Assembly: GCA_943362175.1 (NCBI GenBank)
Contig: CALRIU020000010.1
Span: forward strand, 62,001-126,000
Length of the DNA: 64,000 nucleotides
Reading direction: 5' to 3'
Source: UBA4416 sp943362175
GTDB lineage: Bacteria > Bacteroidota > Bacteroidia > B-17B0 > Aurantibacillaceae
Below the pieces are notes generated by a model. It was not told the DNA's origin. It searched no databases and saw nothing but the letters and a program-made list of their open reading frames with translations. The translations under genes were made by a program, and so were the position numbers. Position 1 is the stretch's first letter; each line of letters starts with the position of its first letter. Shown here in pieces: positions 26,420-34,596 of this stretch.

Positions 26420-28750
26420 TTAGTCGGTGATGATGATTTTCTTAGTGGCTTTGCGCTCATCGCTCAGGATCAATTCAACGGTATAGATTCCGGCAGCCAG
26501 GTTTCCCGGGCTGAAGCGGAGCAGGGAAGAGGAGAGGTTTTCGATGTTGCTTACAGGATAGTGTTTTCCGTTGATGTCAATCAGGCTGATGCGTTCGATG
26601 ATCAGCTCCGGGAGAAATCTCACATGGATTTGCGCATGTAAAGAGCTGTTCACGGTCGGGTAAACCATCACCTGGCTATTGAGCTCGTTCTCTGCAAGGG
26701 CTGTGCTTGTTGAGCAATTGGCGGCAGGAAGCATGTTAATGACAAAGGTATCTTTGATACAGCTCAGGGCATCGTAGGCATAATAGGAAGTGGATACCAT
26801 CGGGTTTACCACCAGCGAGTCCTGAGTGCTGCCTGCGGGAAACCATTGTACGGTTCCGGGCCAGGAAGGCCTTAATACTTTGCGGTCGCCGGGACAGGCC
26901 GTGAGCGTTGTTTTCTTCCCGGCATTTTTCACGATGGTGAAGGCATCGGCTACAGCACCTGAGGCATCAATGAATTTCGCATCCAGCTTGTTATCATTTA
27001 CTTCAATGAGCATGCTCCCTAAAGTGGTGTTGGTATATTTATACATCACCGGGTGAGGCCAGCCGCTCGAGACAGAGCTCAGTTTGCCGGAAGAGCCGCA
27101 CACCGTATATACCGTGCCTTTGTGGGATTTCGAAACAGCGGTGTGCTTCTGGTAAGGACAGGCTGCCGGGTAAGTGCCGCTGCCATTGTCTTTGATCATG
27201 GATGATTGCAACGTATTTGAATTGCCGTAATGTCCGTCCATCAGGAAAGAACGCTCATAGCAATGGCTGTGGCCATTCAGCACAAGGTCTACGCCGGCAT
27301 TTTCGATGATCGGGATGATATTCTGGCGAATGTCCACCAGCTCTCCGTCCAGGAAATTGCTGTTATCCGAATTGTGGCTTCCTTTCGTATAGGGCGGATG
27401 ATGCCAGTAGGCAATCGTCCACGGCAGTGTGTTGGCCGCGAGGTCGTTTGTCAGCCAGATGGCCATCGGGTCGGAGGTATTACGCCCCTCGTCGTATGAA
27501 TCGAGCACTACGAAATGAATATTGCCGTAATTGTAGGAATAATACTTTTCGGTTCCCGATGCCAGCCCGCCGGCTTCGGCCGCGGTGGGAAGCGTGAAAA
27601 TATCATAGTAAGCAGGCGAAGGCGAAAAAGGGATGTGGTTATTATAATCGTGGTTGCCGGGGGCCGGCCATACGACAAAACGTTTTAATTCATTCTCGTA
27701 GGTATTATTGGAAAACACATTGCTTTGGTATTGGCTGTCGTAGCCGTTGTCGTAAGCATTATCGCCGCACCAGATCCAGCCGTCGATGTGGGCATTGCCG
27801 ATGTAACTTAAAAATCCCGCCTTGGCGTTTTTCTGGTTGGCATCGCCCATGCCGGCATCTCCCACCACCCAGAATTTATAATTTCCTTTCGTACCACTTG
27901 CAGGACTTGTTTTGAAATAGTTAGCCGTAGCCTGTGGTGTGAGCGTTGCTCCTGTACAGCCGACGGCATAATAATAAACCGTAGAGGCATTCAGTCCCGT
28001 GATTTTTACTTCATGGTCTGTGCCAAAAGCAGCGTTTGAAGCTACCATGTTCAGGTTTCCGGCCGTGGTGCCATAATACACCTTAGCATCTGTACTTTGT
28101 GTGGTGCGCCATTTCACAATCATGCCCGACGCGGTGCCTGTATTCAGATAAGGACCGCGGTCGACGCTAGCCCCGATGGCCGTGGTATTGCCTGCTAATT
28201 TTAAATTGAAGCTGATGTCGGAGCTGTTGCCTGCATCCTGGTGAATTTCGACCGCAATCACATTGGTTCCTGCTGTCAGCCAGGAAGCGCTGATGCTGGC
28301 CTGGTTCCAGGAGCTCTCATTGCCAAAAGCAATGGTAGAGCTCGCCGGCGTATTGTTTGTGAGTGTCCCGGATGGCATATTGTTTCTCCATACTTCGTTC
28401 CCGTTGATGTATACAACGATCCCATCGTCACGCACGGCCTGCAGATCGAGCGAGGTAAACTGGGACGGATTGGTGACCGTGAAGCTCCGGCGGAAATAAG
28501 TGGTGATGTATTTACTGGAAGAGTTGGGGCCATAACCGACCACGGTTGCTTCATCGCCATCGCCGTAACCCAGCTCGGCATTTCCGCTTTGCCAGGAGGC
28601 ATCATTAAAGGATGTGCTGTACCACGACGAGCCCGGATAGGTTCCGTTGTCAAGGTATTTCCAGTTGCTTCCGGCGCTGATCAGGGCTGTTTGTGCCTGC
28701 AGGCTTTGGAGTGTAAATGATAAGAACAGTGAAAATAGAAGTAGCCTCAT
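26420..28750 (-). CDS. Purple-acid-phosphatase-like metallophosphoesterase, T9SS type
   Basis: About 776 residues from ATG 28750, which begins the signal peptide (MRLLLFSLFLSFTLQSLQAQ); an earlier ATG at 28777 is less likely. The domains are: a galactose-binding-like domain (DNGTYPGSSWYSTSFNDASW), a purple acid phosphatase N-terminal Fn3-like domain (GPYLNTGTASGMIVKWRT), then a calcineurin-type catalytic domain. That domain has GDAGMGD, WCGDNAYDNGY, GNHDYNNH, HHPPYTKGSH and NGHSHCYER. The C-terminus resembles a type A sorting domain but reads VYPTVNSS instead of YPNP. It is probably an exported phosphatase and the first gene of the apparent four-gene operon. Confidence 0.9.
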   Translation of the reverse strand: MRLLLFSLFLSFTLQSLQAQTALISAGSNWKYLDNGTYPGSSWYSTSFNDASWQSGNAELGYGDGDEATVVGYGPNSSSKYITTYFRRSFTVTNPSQFTSLDLQAVRDDGIVVYINGNEVWRNNMPSGTLTNNTPASSTIAFGNESSWNQASISASWLTAGTNVIAVEIHQDAGNSSDISFNLKLAGNTTAIGASVDRGPYLNTGTASGMIVKWRTTQSTDAKVYYGTTAGNLNMVASNAAFGTDHEVKITGLNASTVYYYAVGCTGATLTPQATANYFKTSPASGTKGNYKFWVVGDAGMGDANQKNAKAGFLSYIGNAHIDGWIWCGDNAYDNGYDSQYQSNVFSNNTYENELKRFVVWPAPGNHDYNNHIPFSPSPAYYDIFTLPTAAEAGGLASGTEKYYSYNYGNIHFVVLDSYDEGRNTSDPMAIWLTNDLAANTLPWTIAYWHHPPYTKGSHNSDNSNFLDGELVDIRQNIIPIIENAGVDLVLNGHSHCYERSFLMDGHYGNSNTLQSSMIKDNGSGTYPAACPYQKHTAVSKSHKGTVYTVCGSSGKLSSVSSGWPHPVMYKYTNTTLGSMLIEVNDNKLDAKFIDASGAVADAFTIVKNAGKKTTLTACPGDRKVLRPSWPGTVQWFPAGSTQDSLVVNPMVSTSYYAYDALSCIKDTFVINMLPAANCSTSTALAENELNSQVMVYPTVNSSLHAQIHVRFLPELIIERISLIDINGKHYPVSNIENLSSSLLRFSPGNLAAGIYTVELILSDERKATKKIIITD

Positions 28751-28914
28751 ACAGGCAAAGTTGTTTAAACAAAACATGCGGTGTTTTAATGCGACGTTAT
28801 CATTTGTTTAATTTCTGTTGTGGCACATCGCTTATCCCGTAATATGGAATTTACATGTGCGGATTTTTGAGAAAAACTTAACGCAGGCGATAGGTTAATT
28901 TTTCATTGGACCTA

Positions 28915-28922
28915 TAGTTTTG
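28915..28922 (+). promoter_or_regulatory. Bacteroidota -7 box of the 29018 gene (TAGTTTTG)
   Basis: TAGTTTTG matches TAnnTTTG, 96 nt before the ATG at 29018. The leader length is similar to that of the paralogue at 20869. Confidence 0.55.
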
Positions 28923-28942
28923 TTCTGTTCCCTGAATAAAGT

Positions 28943-28961
28943 GAATATCCTACAGGTGTTT
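28943..28961 (+). promoter_or_regulatory. Shared 19-nt leader motif, copy 2
   Basis: GAATATCCTACAGGTGTTT, 20 nt after the -7 box. It is identical to copy 1 (20935-20953) at 18 of 19 positions. Confidence 0.55.
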
Positions 28962-29017
28962 ATACAGAACAAACAAACTGCCTGAACCACTTTCATTTCA
29001 TAAGCTAAACGTTTAAA

Positions 29018-30235
29018 ATGAAAACACACCTCTTTATTTTGGCTCTTCTGCCCGGTATTTGTAATGCACAGGTAAACATTACAACAGGTACCTATTCACA
29101 GGATTTCGGGACGGCTAACATGACTTCATGGACCAATAACTCGACATTCCCGGGCTGGTACCTCAGCGGAACTTTTGTAGGGCAGGCCAACCTTTCGGCC
29201 TCCGTCAATTCCTTTAATTCAGGTGGCTTTTATTCCTATAACTGCGGCAGCGATTCCAAGATCGGGTCAAGGGCCAGCGGCAGCTCAGGTACTTTGCGTA
29301 TGGGGGTTGTCCTGAGAAATACAACAGGGCAGGTCATCAGAAGCATCCGGGTATCCTATACCGGTTATCAGATGAGCCTGGCGTCGAACGGGGGCGCTGT
29401 TAATACCACGACCTTTGATTATCTGGTATCTGCCTCGCCTCCTGCTATCACGGCGGGCGGTGGGACCGGTGTCACCGCGTTAAATTTTTCGCAGCTTCAG
29501 AGTACGGCTACTGGCGGAGGAACCCAGATCAACTGGTATCCCTGTACGCAAAGCTCTGCAAAATCAGCCTGCATTCCGGTAACCATTGCCAACAATTCCT
29601 ATATCCTGCTCAGGTGGAGCGATGTGGATGATAGTAATAACGATCATCACATGGCTATAGATGACATTGAGGTTGCCTTCGATATGACCGGTGGAAGCTG
29701 CGCGGTGTTTTTACCGGTGGAGCTTCTGTATTTTAAGGCCACTTACAATGGAGCGGGAGTGGAGCTGGGCTGGGCGACGGCTTCCGAGAAAAATAACAGC
29801 CACTTCACCGTAGAGCGGAGCCACAACGGGCTTGACTTCGAAGAGCTGCTGCAGGTAAATAGCAGCGCTGAAGCTCCCGGCAAAACCGGTTACCAAGAGG
29901 AGGATCGGCAACCCCTCGCAGGTATATCCTATTACCGGTTGAAACAAACGGATCAGGACGGAACGGAGGCTTACTCTCCGATAGAAGCGGTGGAGATTCA
30001 TCCCCCAAATGCCGTGAGCATCTTCCCGAACCCAAGCAGTACCGGAATCGTTACCGTTGAAGCCGGCAGAGGCGCGCATATAAGTGTTTTCAATTCCTTG
30101 GGGCAAGCCGTTCTGGAAAAATACATCACAGACCGGTCGCTGGAAATTGACCTCAGTGAATCCGGTAAAGGGATTTATACCATCATTGTGAACCGTGCCG
30201 GACAAATCACGGCTCATAAAGTCGTGAACGGGTAG
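29018..30235 (+). CDS. T9SS type A secreted protein, paralogue of the CHU_C protein
   Basis: 405 residues. After the signal peptide (ending GICNAQ) come about 205 residues closely similar to the N-terminus of the protein at 17675-20869. The shared words are GSRASGSSGTLRMGVVLRNTTG, YPCTQSSAKSACIPVTI and DSNNDHHMAIDDIEV. The fold is probably a beta-sandwich and could bind carbohydrate. An Fn3-like domain follows (VELLYFKATYNGAGVELGW, YYRLKQTDQDG) and a type A sorting domain (SIFPNPSSTGIVTVEAG, GKGIYTIIVN). It shares leader motif and promoter layout with its paralogue but uses the other kind of sorting tail. It is convergent with the next gene. Confidence 0.87.
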   Translation: MKTHLFILALLPGICNAQVNITTGTYSQDFGTANMTSWTNNSTFPGWYLSGTFVGQANLSASVNSFNSGGFYSYNCGSDSKIGSRASGSSGTLRMGVVLRNTTGQVIRSIRVSYTGYQMSLASNGGAVNTTTFDYLVSASPPAITAGGGTGVTALNFSQLQSTATGGGTQINWYPCTQSSAKSACIPVTIANNSYILLRWSDVDDSNNDHHMAIDDIEVAFDMTGGSCAVFLPVELLYFKATYNGAGVELGWATASEKNNSHFTVERSHNGLDFEELLQVNSSAEAPGKTGYQEEDRQPLAGISYYRLKQTDQDGTEAYSPIEAVEIHPPNAVSIFPNPSSTGIVTVEAGRGAHISVFNSLGQAVLEKYITDRSLEIDLSESGKGIYTIIVNRAGQITAHKVVNG

Positions 30236-30242
30236 GGGAGTC

Positions 30243-30656
30243 TTACAAAAAGGTTTTCAGCCATTTGACAGCATCGGCCTCATCCGAAAATATCCTGGTA
30301 GGACGCCCCGGCTTGTTGAATTTCAGATAAAAATTTCCGATAAACTTATGCCCGAAATTTGTGGCGATGTAAGCATCTGCTGATGCATAAGGGCAGGCGT
30401 CTTCCTTGGCCCAGAACTCCCTGGTCTCCACCGGTGGAATGGCAAACTCGTCGAGCGTAACCAGCATCGGCGCTTTTTGGTAATTCAGCATGCGGCCCAT
30501 TACCAGGCTGAACTGTTTCAACGAATCTACATTGAACTCCAGGCTGCTGGACGTGTGGGAGTGCAGAATCCCGTCGCTTCGTAAACGGAGTGTAAAGGCC
30601 TCACAGACTTCTGTTGCTATAATCCTGACAGTGGTATCCTGGATGATGCTGTTCAT
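30243..30656 (-). CDS. STAS/SpoIIAA-like small protein (DUF7793 type)
   Basis: About 137 residues from ATG 30656. The order of strands and helices resembles the SpoIIAA-like fold (ILHSHTSSSLEFNVDSL, APMLVTLDEFAIPPVETREFW, ADAYIATNFGHKFIGNFYLKF, DEADAVKWLKTFL). The family appears in Bacteroidota with no known function. Cytoplasmic. It ends 7 nt from the convergent T9SS gene and has no obvious partner. Confidence 0.6.
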   Translation of the reverse strand: MNSIIQDTTVRIIATEVCEAFTLRLRSDGILHSHTSSSLEFNVDSLKQFSLVMGRMLNYQKAPMLVTLDEFAIPPVETREFWAKEDACPYASADAYIATNFGHKFIGNFYLKFNKPGRPTRIFSDEADAVKWLKTFL

Positions 30657-30765
30657 AAACAAGCGGTTTATAATGAGAAGAAGTCCGGCTTATCTAATTT
30701 ACAACATTTTATACCACAAGTCAAGCCCTTTGATCAGGAACGCTCTGTTGCCTGGTACCAAATGC

Positions 30766-31548
30766 CTAGAAGATGTAGCCCACGTGAACCGTGCTATTCA
30801 GCCGTGGCGAAAAGTCGTCTCTATACCCATAGCCGGTTTGGTACTGAAGACCCAGTCCCATTGTTCCTGAAATCATCAGATGTTTGGTAGGTTGAGCCAT
30901 AAAACCGTTATTGATTACAAACGAATAATGCAAGCCATTTTCCGTGCTGTACATCGGTGTGTGGTTATACCCCCTGAATAATTGATAGGTGTATGGAGCA
31001 TACATGAGCCCGATGCCGGTCATGTATTTTAATTTACCCAATCTGAGAGGATAGATGTTCAGATCGATCCCTGCCGTGAATCTTCTGTGCAGGTCGGATT
31101 CATACAGGAACAGGCCCTGGGGCTTAAATGAATTGGCATCCATAAAGCTTACGCTTACCGGGATGCGGATGCCGACGATGTTTTTCCGGAAGATATGCTC
31201 GTAAGCAAAGCCGATGTGATTTTGAAAAAGTTTAGTGGGTGTAAAATAAACGATGGTCCTCGCTTTAGGATATTCCACTTTTGCAAATGGATTAACCGTG
31301 TTGAACATTGGATTGATGCTGCTGCCGTCTTTAAAAATAATTTCAGTGGCATCCTTCCGTCTGAAATGAAAGAGCGGAAGGTCGGGCTTACCGGGGAGCT
31401 TATAAATAATATCGTCGGTGGTGATCTCTGTAATCATGACGGCAATTTTTTTTCCATCTGGTGTAACGAGCGTATCGGTTTGTGAATGTAGAGCCGGGCA
31501 TAGGGCCAATGCTGCCGCGCAGGCGAGGGAGTGTTTGATGCATCTCAT
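30766..31548 (-). CDS. Predicted outer-membrane beta-barrel-like protein
   Basis: About 260 residues from ATG 31548; a GTG at 31572 is possible. The signal peptide ends CPALHSQ. A small beta domain follows (DTLVTPDGKKIAVMITEITTDDIIYKL), resembling domains found at the start of Bacteroidota membrane proteins. Alternating amphipathic strands then run to a terminal aromatic residue (LNSTVHVGYIF), the usual signal for outer-membrane barrel insertion. No family name can be given. Confidence 0.65.
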   Translation of the reverse strand: MRCIKHSLACAAALALCPALHSQTDTLVTPDGKKIAVMITEITTDDIIYKLPGKPDLPLFHFRRKDATEIIFKDGSSINPMFNTVNPFAKVEYPKARTIVYFTPTKLFQNHIGFAYEHIFRKNIVGIRIPVSVSFMDANSFKPQGLFLYESDLHRRFTAGIDLNIYPLRLGKLKYMTGIGLMYAPYTYQLFRGYNHTPMYSTENGLHYSFVINNGFMAQPTKHLMISGTMGLGLQYQTGYGYRDDFSPRLNSTVHVGYIF

Positions 31549-31716
31549 GTGCCAGAGAACGTGTTGCTTCACGTAAAATTGTTCTTACATCGTGATAATT
31601 ATATTGCGCAATGACTTCATGAAAATATTTCGTCAACGAGTGTTGCGCCGCAATAATCCGCTTAGCTTGTTAGACATATTCAGATCGGTGCTCATTGCAA
31701 TGAGAGCTGTCTTTTT

Positions 31717-31833
31717 TCAGGAGGTTTGAATAGTCCAATGATGTGCAGGAATCCTTGTCCAGCGCTGGCAGTAAGCGCCAGCAGCATTAAGCAAGAGGAG
31801 AGAAATGGAAATGGTAAGTGCGGTATGTTTCAC
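31717..31833 (-). CDS. Possible small exported peptide or remnant gene
   Basis: A 38-residue frame from GTG 31833: VKHTALTISISLLLLNAAGA looks like a complete signal peptide with an AYCQ cleavage region, then only 16 residues (ending HHWTIQTS). The frame runs further upstream without an ATG at a good position. It may be a true small secreted peptide, or the 5' end of a secreted-protein gene that lost the rest. The surrounding 31573-31947 gap holds a 14-bp perfect palindrome CTCATTGCAATGAG near 31690 and otherwise nothing. Confidence 0.3.
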   Translation of the reverse strand: MKHTALTISISLLLLNAAGAYCQRWTRIPAHHWTIQTS

Positions 31834-31899
31834 GGAAGAATATCCTTTTTCAGGATAGACGTTTCGTCCTGCTTTTTTTACATAAAACACGTTATTAAA

Positions 31900-31925
31900 A
31901 AAGCCCGATCGCATGACCGGGCTTT
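31900..31925 (-). terminator. Terminator of the apt/acyl-CoA dehydrogenase operon
   Basis: An 8-bp stem (AAAGCCCG 31900-31907 with CGGGCTTT 31918-31925) and 10-nt loop, followed on the minus strand by Ts. It lies 22 nt after the dehydrogenase stop. Confidence 0.85.
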
Positions 31926-31947
31926 GTTTTAAGAAAAAAAGAAAAAG

Positions 31948-33123
31948 TTAGTCTTTCAGTAATTCCCTGGCGATGACCACTTTCTGGATCTCGCTGGTTC
32001 CTTCCCCGATGGTGCAGAGTTTGCTGTCGCGGTAGTATTTCTCAGCAGGGAAATCTTTGGTGAATCCGTATCCGCCGAAGATCTGAACGGCCTCCGTGCT
32101 GTTTCTCACACACACTTCGGAAGCATAGTATTTCGCGAAAGCGCCTTCTTTGGTCATTTTCTGTCCGCGGTTTTTTAAGTCTGCCGCTTTGAACGTCAAT
32201 AATTCAGCTGCTTCCAGCTCGGTAGCCATATCTGCCAGCTTAAAGCTGATGGCCTGGAACGCAGAGATCGGCTTGCCGAATTGCTCACGCTCTTTGGAAT
32301 ATTTCAGGGAGCACTCGTAGGCACCACGGGCGATACCACAGCTCAGGGCTGCAATGGAGATACGGCCGCCATCCAGCACTTTCATCGCCTGGATAAAGCC
32401 TTCGCCTTCCTTGCCCATCATCTGGTCTTTGTGAACGCGGCAGTTTTCGAAGATCAGCTCTGCTGTTTCGCTGGCGCGCATGCCCAGCTTATTTTCTTTT
32501 TTACCTGATTTGAAGCCAGGCGTTCCTTTTTCAATAATGAACGCGCTCATACCATGGCTGTCGCCTTTTTCACCCGTGCGGGCAATCACGACGGCTACAT
32601 TTCCGGAGATGGCGTGCGTGATGAAATTTTTGGAACCGTTCAGAACGTAGTAATCTCCGTCTTTCACTGCTGTGGTGGCCATTCCGCCGGCATCAGAGCC
32701 CGTTCCGGTTTCTGTTAAGCCCCAGGCACCGATCCACTCAGCCGTAGCGAGTTTCGGTAAATATTTTGCTTTTTGCGCTTCGTTGCCGAAAGCCAGGATG
32801 TGGCCCGTGCATAATGAGTTATGTGCAGCCATCGATAATCCGATCGATCCGCAGATTTTGCTCAGCTCGATGATCGCCGTTACATATTCGGTATAGCTGA
32901 ATCCTGAGCCGCCGTATTCTGTAGGAACCAGTACCCCCATGAGACCAAGCTCACCCAATTTTTTGAATACTTCTACCGGGAAGGTTTGTGCCTCATCCCA
33001 TTCCATCATTTTAGGATAGATATGCTCTTTACCGAATTTGCGGATCATATCAGCGATCATTTGCTGATTTTCGTTGGTCTGGAAGCTCATTCCAACCGGG
33101 TTTTCTAATACTGCGCTAGACAT
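31948..33123 (-). CDS. Acyl-CoA dehydrogenase
   Basis: 391 residues, usual length. An FAD flavoenzyme that makes a trans-2,3 double bond in an acyl-CoA, for fatty-acid or branched-chain amino-acid breakdown. Visible features are GAWGLTETGTGSDAGGMATTA (FAD/substrate region), NFITHAISG, the domain 3 start REQFGKPISAFQAISFKLADMA, and IFGGYGFTKDFPAEKYYRDSKLCTIGEGTSEIQ with the catalytic Glu of the short/branched-chain class. The start ATG 33123 overlaps the end of apt by 19 nt; a second ATG at 33090 is possible. Translational coupling with apt is likely though they share no pathway. Confidence 0.95.
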   Translation of the reverse strand: MSSAVLENPVGMSFQTNENQQMIADMIRKFGKEHIYPKMMEWDEAQTFPVEVFKKLGELGLMGVLVPTEYGGSGFSYTEYVTAIIELSKICGSIGLSMAAHNSLCTGHILAFGNEAQKAKYLPKLATAEWIGAWGLTETGTGSDAGGMATTAVKDGDYYVLNGSKNFITHAISGNVAVVIARTGEKGDSHGMSAFIIEKGTPGFKSGKKENKLGMRASETAELIFENCRVHKDQMMGKEGEGFIQAMKVLDGGRISIAALSCGIARGAYECSLKYSKEREQFGKPISAFQAISFKLADMATELEAAELLTFKAADLKNRGQKMTKEGAFAKYYASEVCVRNSTEAVQIFGGYGFTKDFPAEKYYRDSKLCTIGEGTSEIQKVVIARELLKD

Positions 33124-33632
33124 GTGATATTATTTGAGTGTATATTTAATTTTTGTTTTCCGTTTAAAAATCCGAGCTCCACAACAAAGCTGAAACCGCT
33201 TACTTTTGCTTCCTGCTGCTCTACCAGATTAGCCGCTGCTGCCGCTGTACCGCCTGTTGCCAGAAGGTCGTCATGAATCAATACATTCCAGCCCTTCTGC
33301 ACGCTGCCAATGTGCATTTCTACTTTTGATGTGCCATATTCCAGAGCGTACTCATAGCTGATGGTTTTGTAAGGTAGTTTGCCTGCTTTACGAACCAGGA
33401 TAAAAGGCACGTTCAGCTTATTGGCCAACAGGATCCCGAATAAAAATCCCCTGCTTTCAATTCCAACAATGGCATCGGGCCTTGTGCCCAGGCGCTCAAT
33501 GAAGCCATCGACGATCTCGTTACATAAAGCCTGGTTTTCGAAAATAGGTGTAATGTCCTTGAACATGATGCCCGGTTTCGGAAAATCGGGAATGTCGCGG
33601 ATGGCAGCCTTAATGTTGGTTTCTAATGACAT
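33105..33632 (-). CDS. apt: Adenine phosphoribosyltransferase
   Basis: 175 residues. It salvages adenine with PRPP to AMP in the cytoplasm. The type I PRTase signature VLIHDDLLATGGTAAAAANLVE, the N-terminal IPDFPKPGIMFKDITPI and GIESRGFLFG are typical. The -7 box at 33643-33650 lies 10 nt before the ATG, so the mRNA would be nearly leaderless. It overlaps the dehydrogenase gene downstream. Confidence 0.96.
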   Translation of the reverse strand: MSLETNIKAAIRDIPDFPKPGIMFKDITPIFENQALCNEIVDGFIERLGTRPDAIVGIESRGFLFGILLANKLNVPFILVRKAGKLPYKTISYEYALEYGTSKVEMHIGSVQKGWNVLIHDDLLATGGTAAAAANLVEQQEAKVSGFSFVVELGFLNGKQKLNIHSNNITCLAQY

Positions 33633-33642
33633 TGTCAGGTCA

Positions 33643-33650
33643 CAAACTTA
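33643..33650 (-). promoter_or_regulatory. Bacteroidota -7 box of apt (TAAGTTTG)
   Basis: TAAGTTTG on the minus strand matches TAnnTTTG and ends 10 nt before the apt ATG, implying a leader of only a few bases. Confidence 0.55.
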
Positions 33651-33753
33651 ATGAAATTTCAACAAAGATGTGGAATTTTTGTAAAATTAACGTATTGGCT
33701 TTCAGCGTTTAGCAGGCAATGTGACAGACGGCAAACCACAGGCAGTCCGGCTT

Positions 33754-34458
33754 CTATTTTTGAAAAATAACCCAGTTGCTCTGGCGTGCTGTTTGCGAAA
33801 GGTCCCGGCCCATCGTTTTCCGCATTTGGCTTGCCGGATCGCGGTACCAACCTTCGTCCCAGGCGCCCATGTCGGTATAGATCAGATCCACAACGCCTAA
33901 CGTGGCGAGGTCCTCCGAAAAAACTTTCAGGGTAATGTTCTCTCTGCTTTCGATGATGGCAATGGAATGGTCTTTTAACACCGCAATGCCGCGGCGCTGG
34001 AAAATCTTTTGATCGGCAAAGCTCGCCGCCTTACCGTTCTGAATGCATTGGATTTGCTGGAAAAAGGAGATGTTGCCGGACTTTACCACGTGGAGGAGGC
34101 TGTCATTAAACAGGCGCCCCTTAGCGGATTGAAAGATCCGGCAGCTGTTCTTCTCCATATAGCACACGCCGCCCAGCGTTTTGTTGATCACACCGGTATT
34201 ACCCACCTTGCCTTTTACAGCAAAGATGCCATCGATCTGATCGTTCCCCGTATTGGTAAAGGCCGCAGGAATACACAGCAGGACCGAAGCGTCGTTCTTG
34301 TCGGGGCGCACATTGGTAAAGGCTATTTTACAGGCATTCTTTTTAAAGAAAGTATACGTCGTGCCGCTTTTCCCGGTTTTGGTTTCCAGGCTGATGTTTT
34401 GGGCAATGATACCTTTTACAGTAATGATGCAAAAAAAGAGAGCAATACGGTATTTCAT
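33754..34458 (-). CDS. Exported protein, possibly NAGPA/DUF2233-like
   Basis: About 234 residues from ATG 34458. The signal peptide ends VKGIIAQ. The rest recalls the phosphodiester glycosidase (NAGPA/DUF2233) fold: PAAFTNTGNDQIDGIFAVKGK in place of GGxFxxxGxPxGLxVxxG, QRRGIAVLKDHSIAIIESRENITLKVFSEDL, and DLIYTDMGAWDEGWYRD in place of LDGGxS. Similarity is weak and the usual glycines are missing, so the function is open. It is a single gene, with a REP-like element behind its start. Confidence 0.55.
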   Translation of the reverse strand: MKYRIALFFCIITVKGIIAQNISLETKTGKSGTTYTFFKKNACKIAFTNVRPDKNDASVLLCIPAAFTNTGNDQIDGIFAVKGKVGNTGVINKTLGGVCYMEKNSCRIFQSAKGRLFNDSLLHVVKSGNISFFQQIQCIQNGKAASFADQKIFQRRGIAVLKDHSIAIIESRENITLKVFSEDLATLGVVDLIYTDMGAWDEGWYRDPASQMRKTMGRDLSQTARQSNWVIFQK

Positions 34459-34512
34459 CAATTGTTTATTGAGGTGTATTTGTCAGGCGGAGAGTCAACA
34501 TGTCGGAGTGAA

Positions 34513-34584
34513 CGTCATTGCGGGGAAGAATGACGAAACAATCTCCTATAACAGCAGATTGCATCGCTATCGTTCGCAATGACG
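34513..34584. repeat. REP/MITE-like palindromic element, copy 2
   Basis: A 72-bp element with 10-bp perfect terminal repeats (CGTCATTGCG and CGCAATGACG) and an internal CAATCTCC...AGATTG pair. It is related to the element at 1334-1415. It lies between two genes. Confidence 0.7.
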
Positions 34585-34596
34585 GTCATTTGGTAT

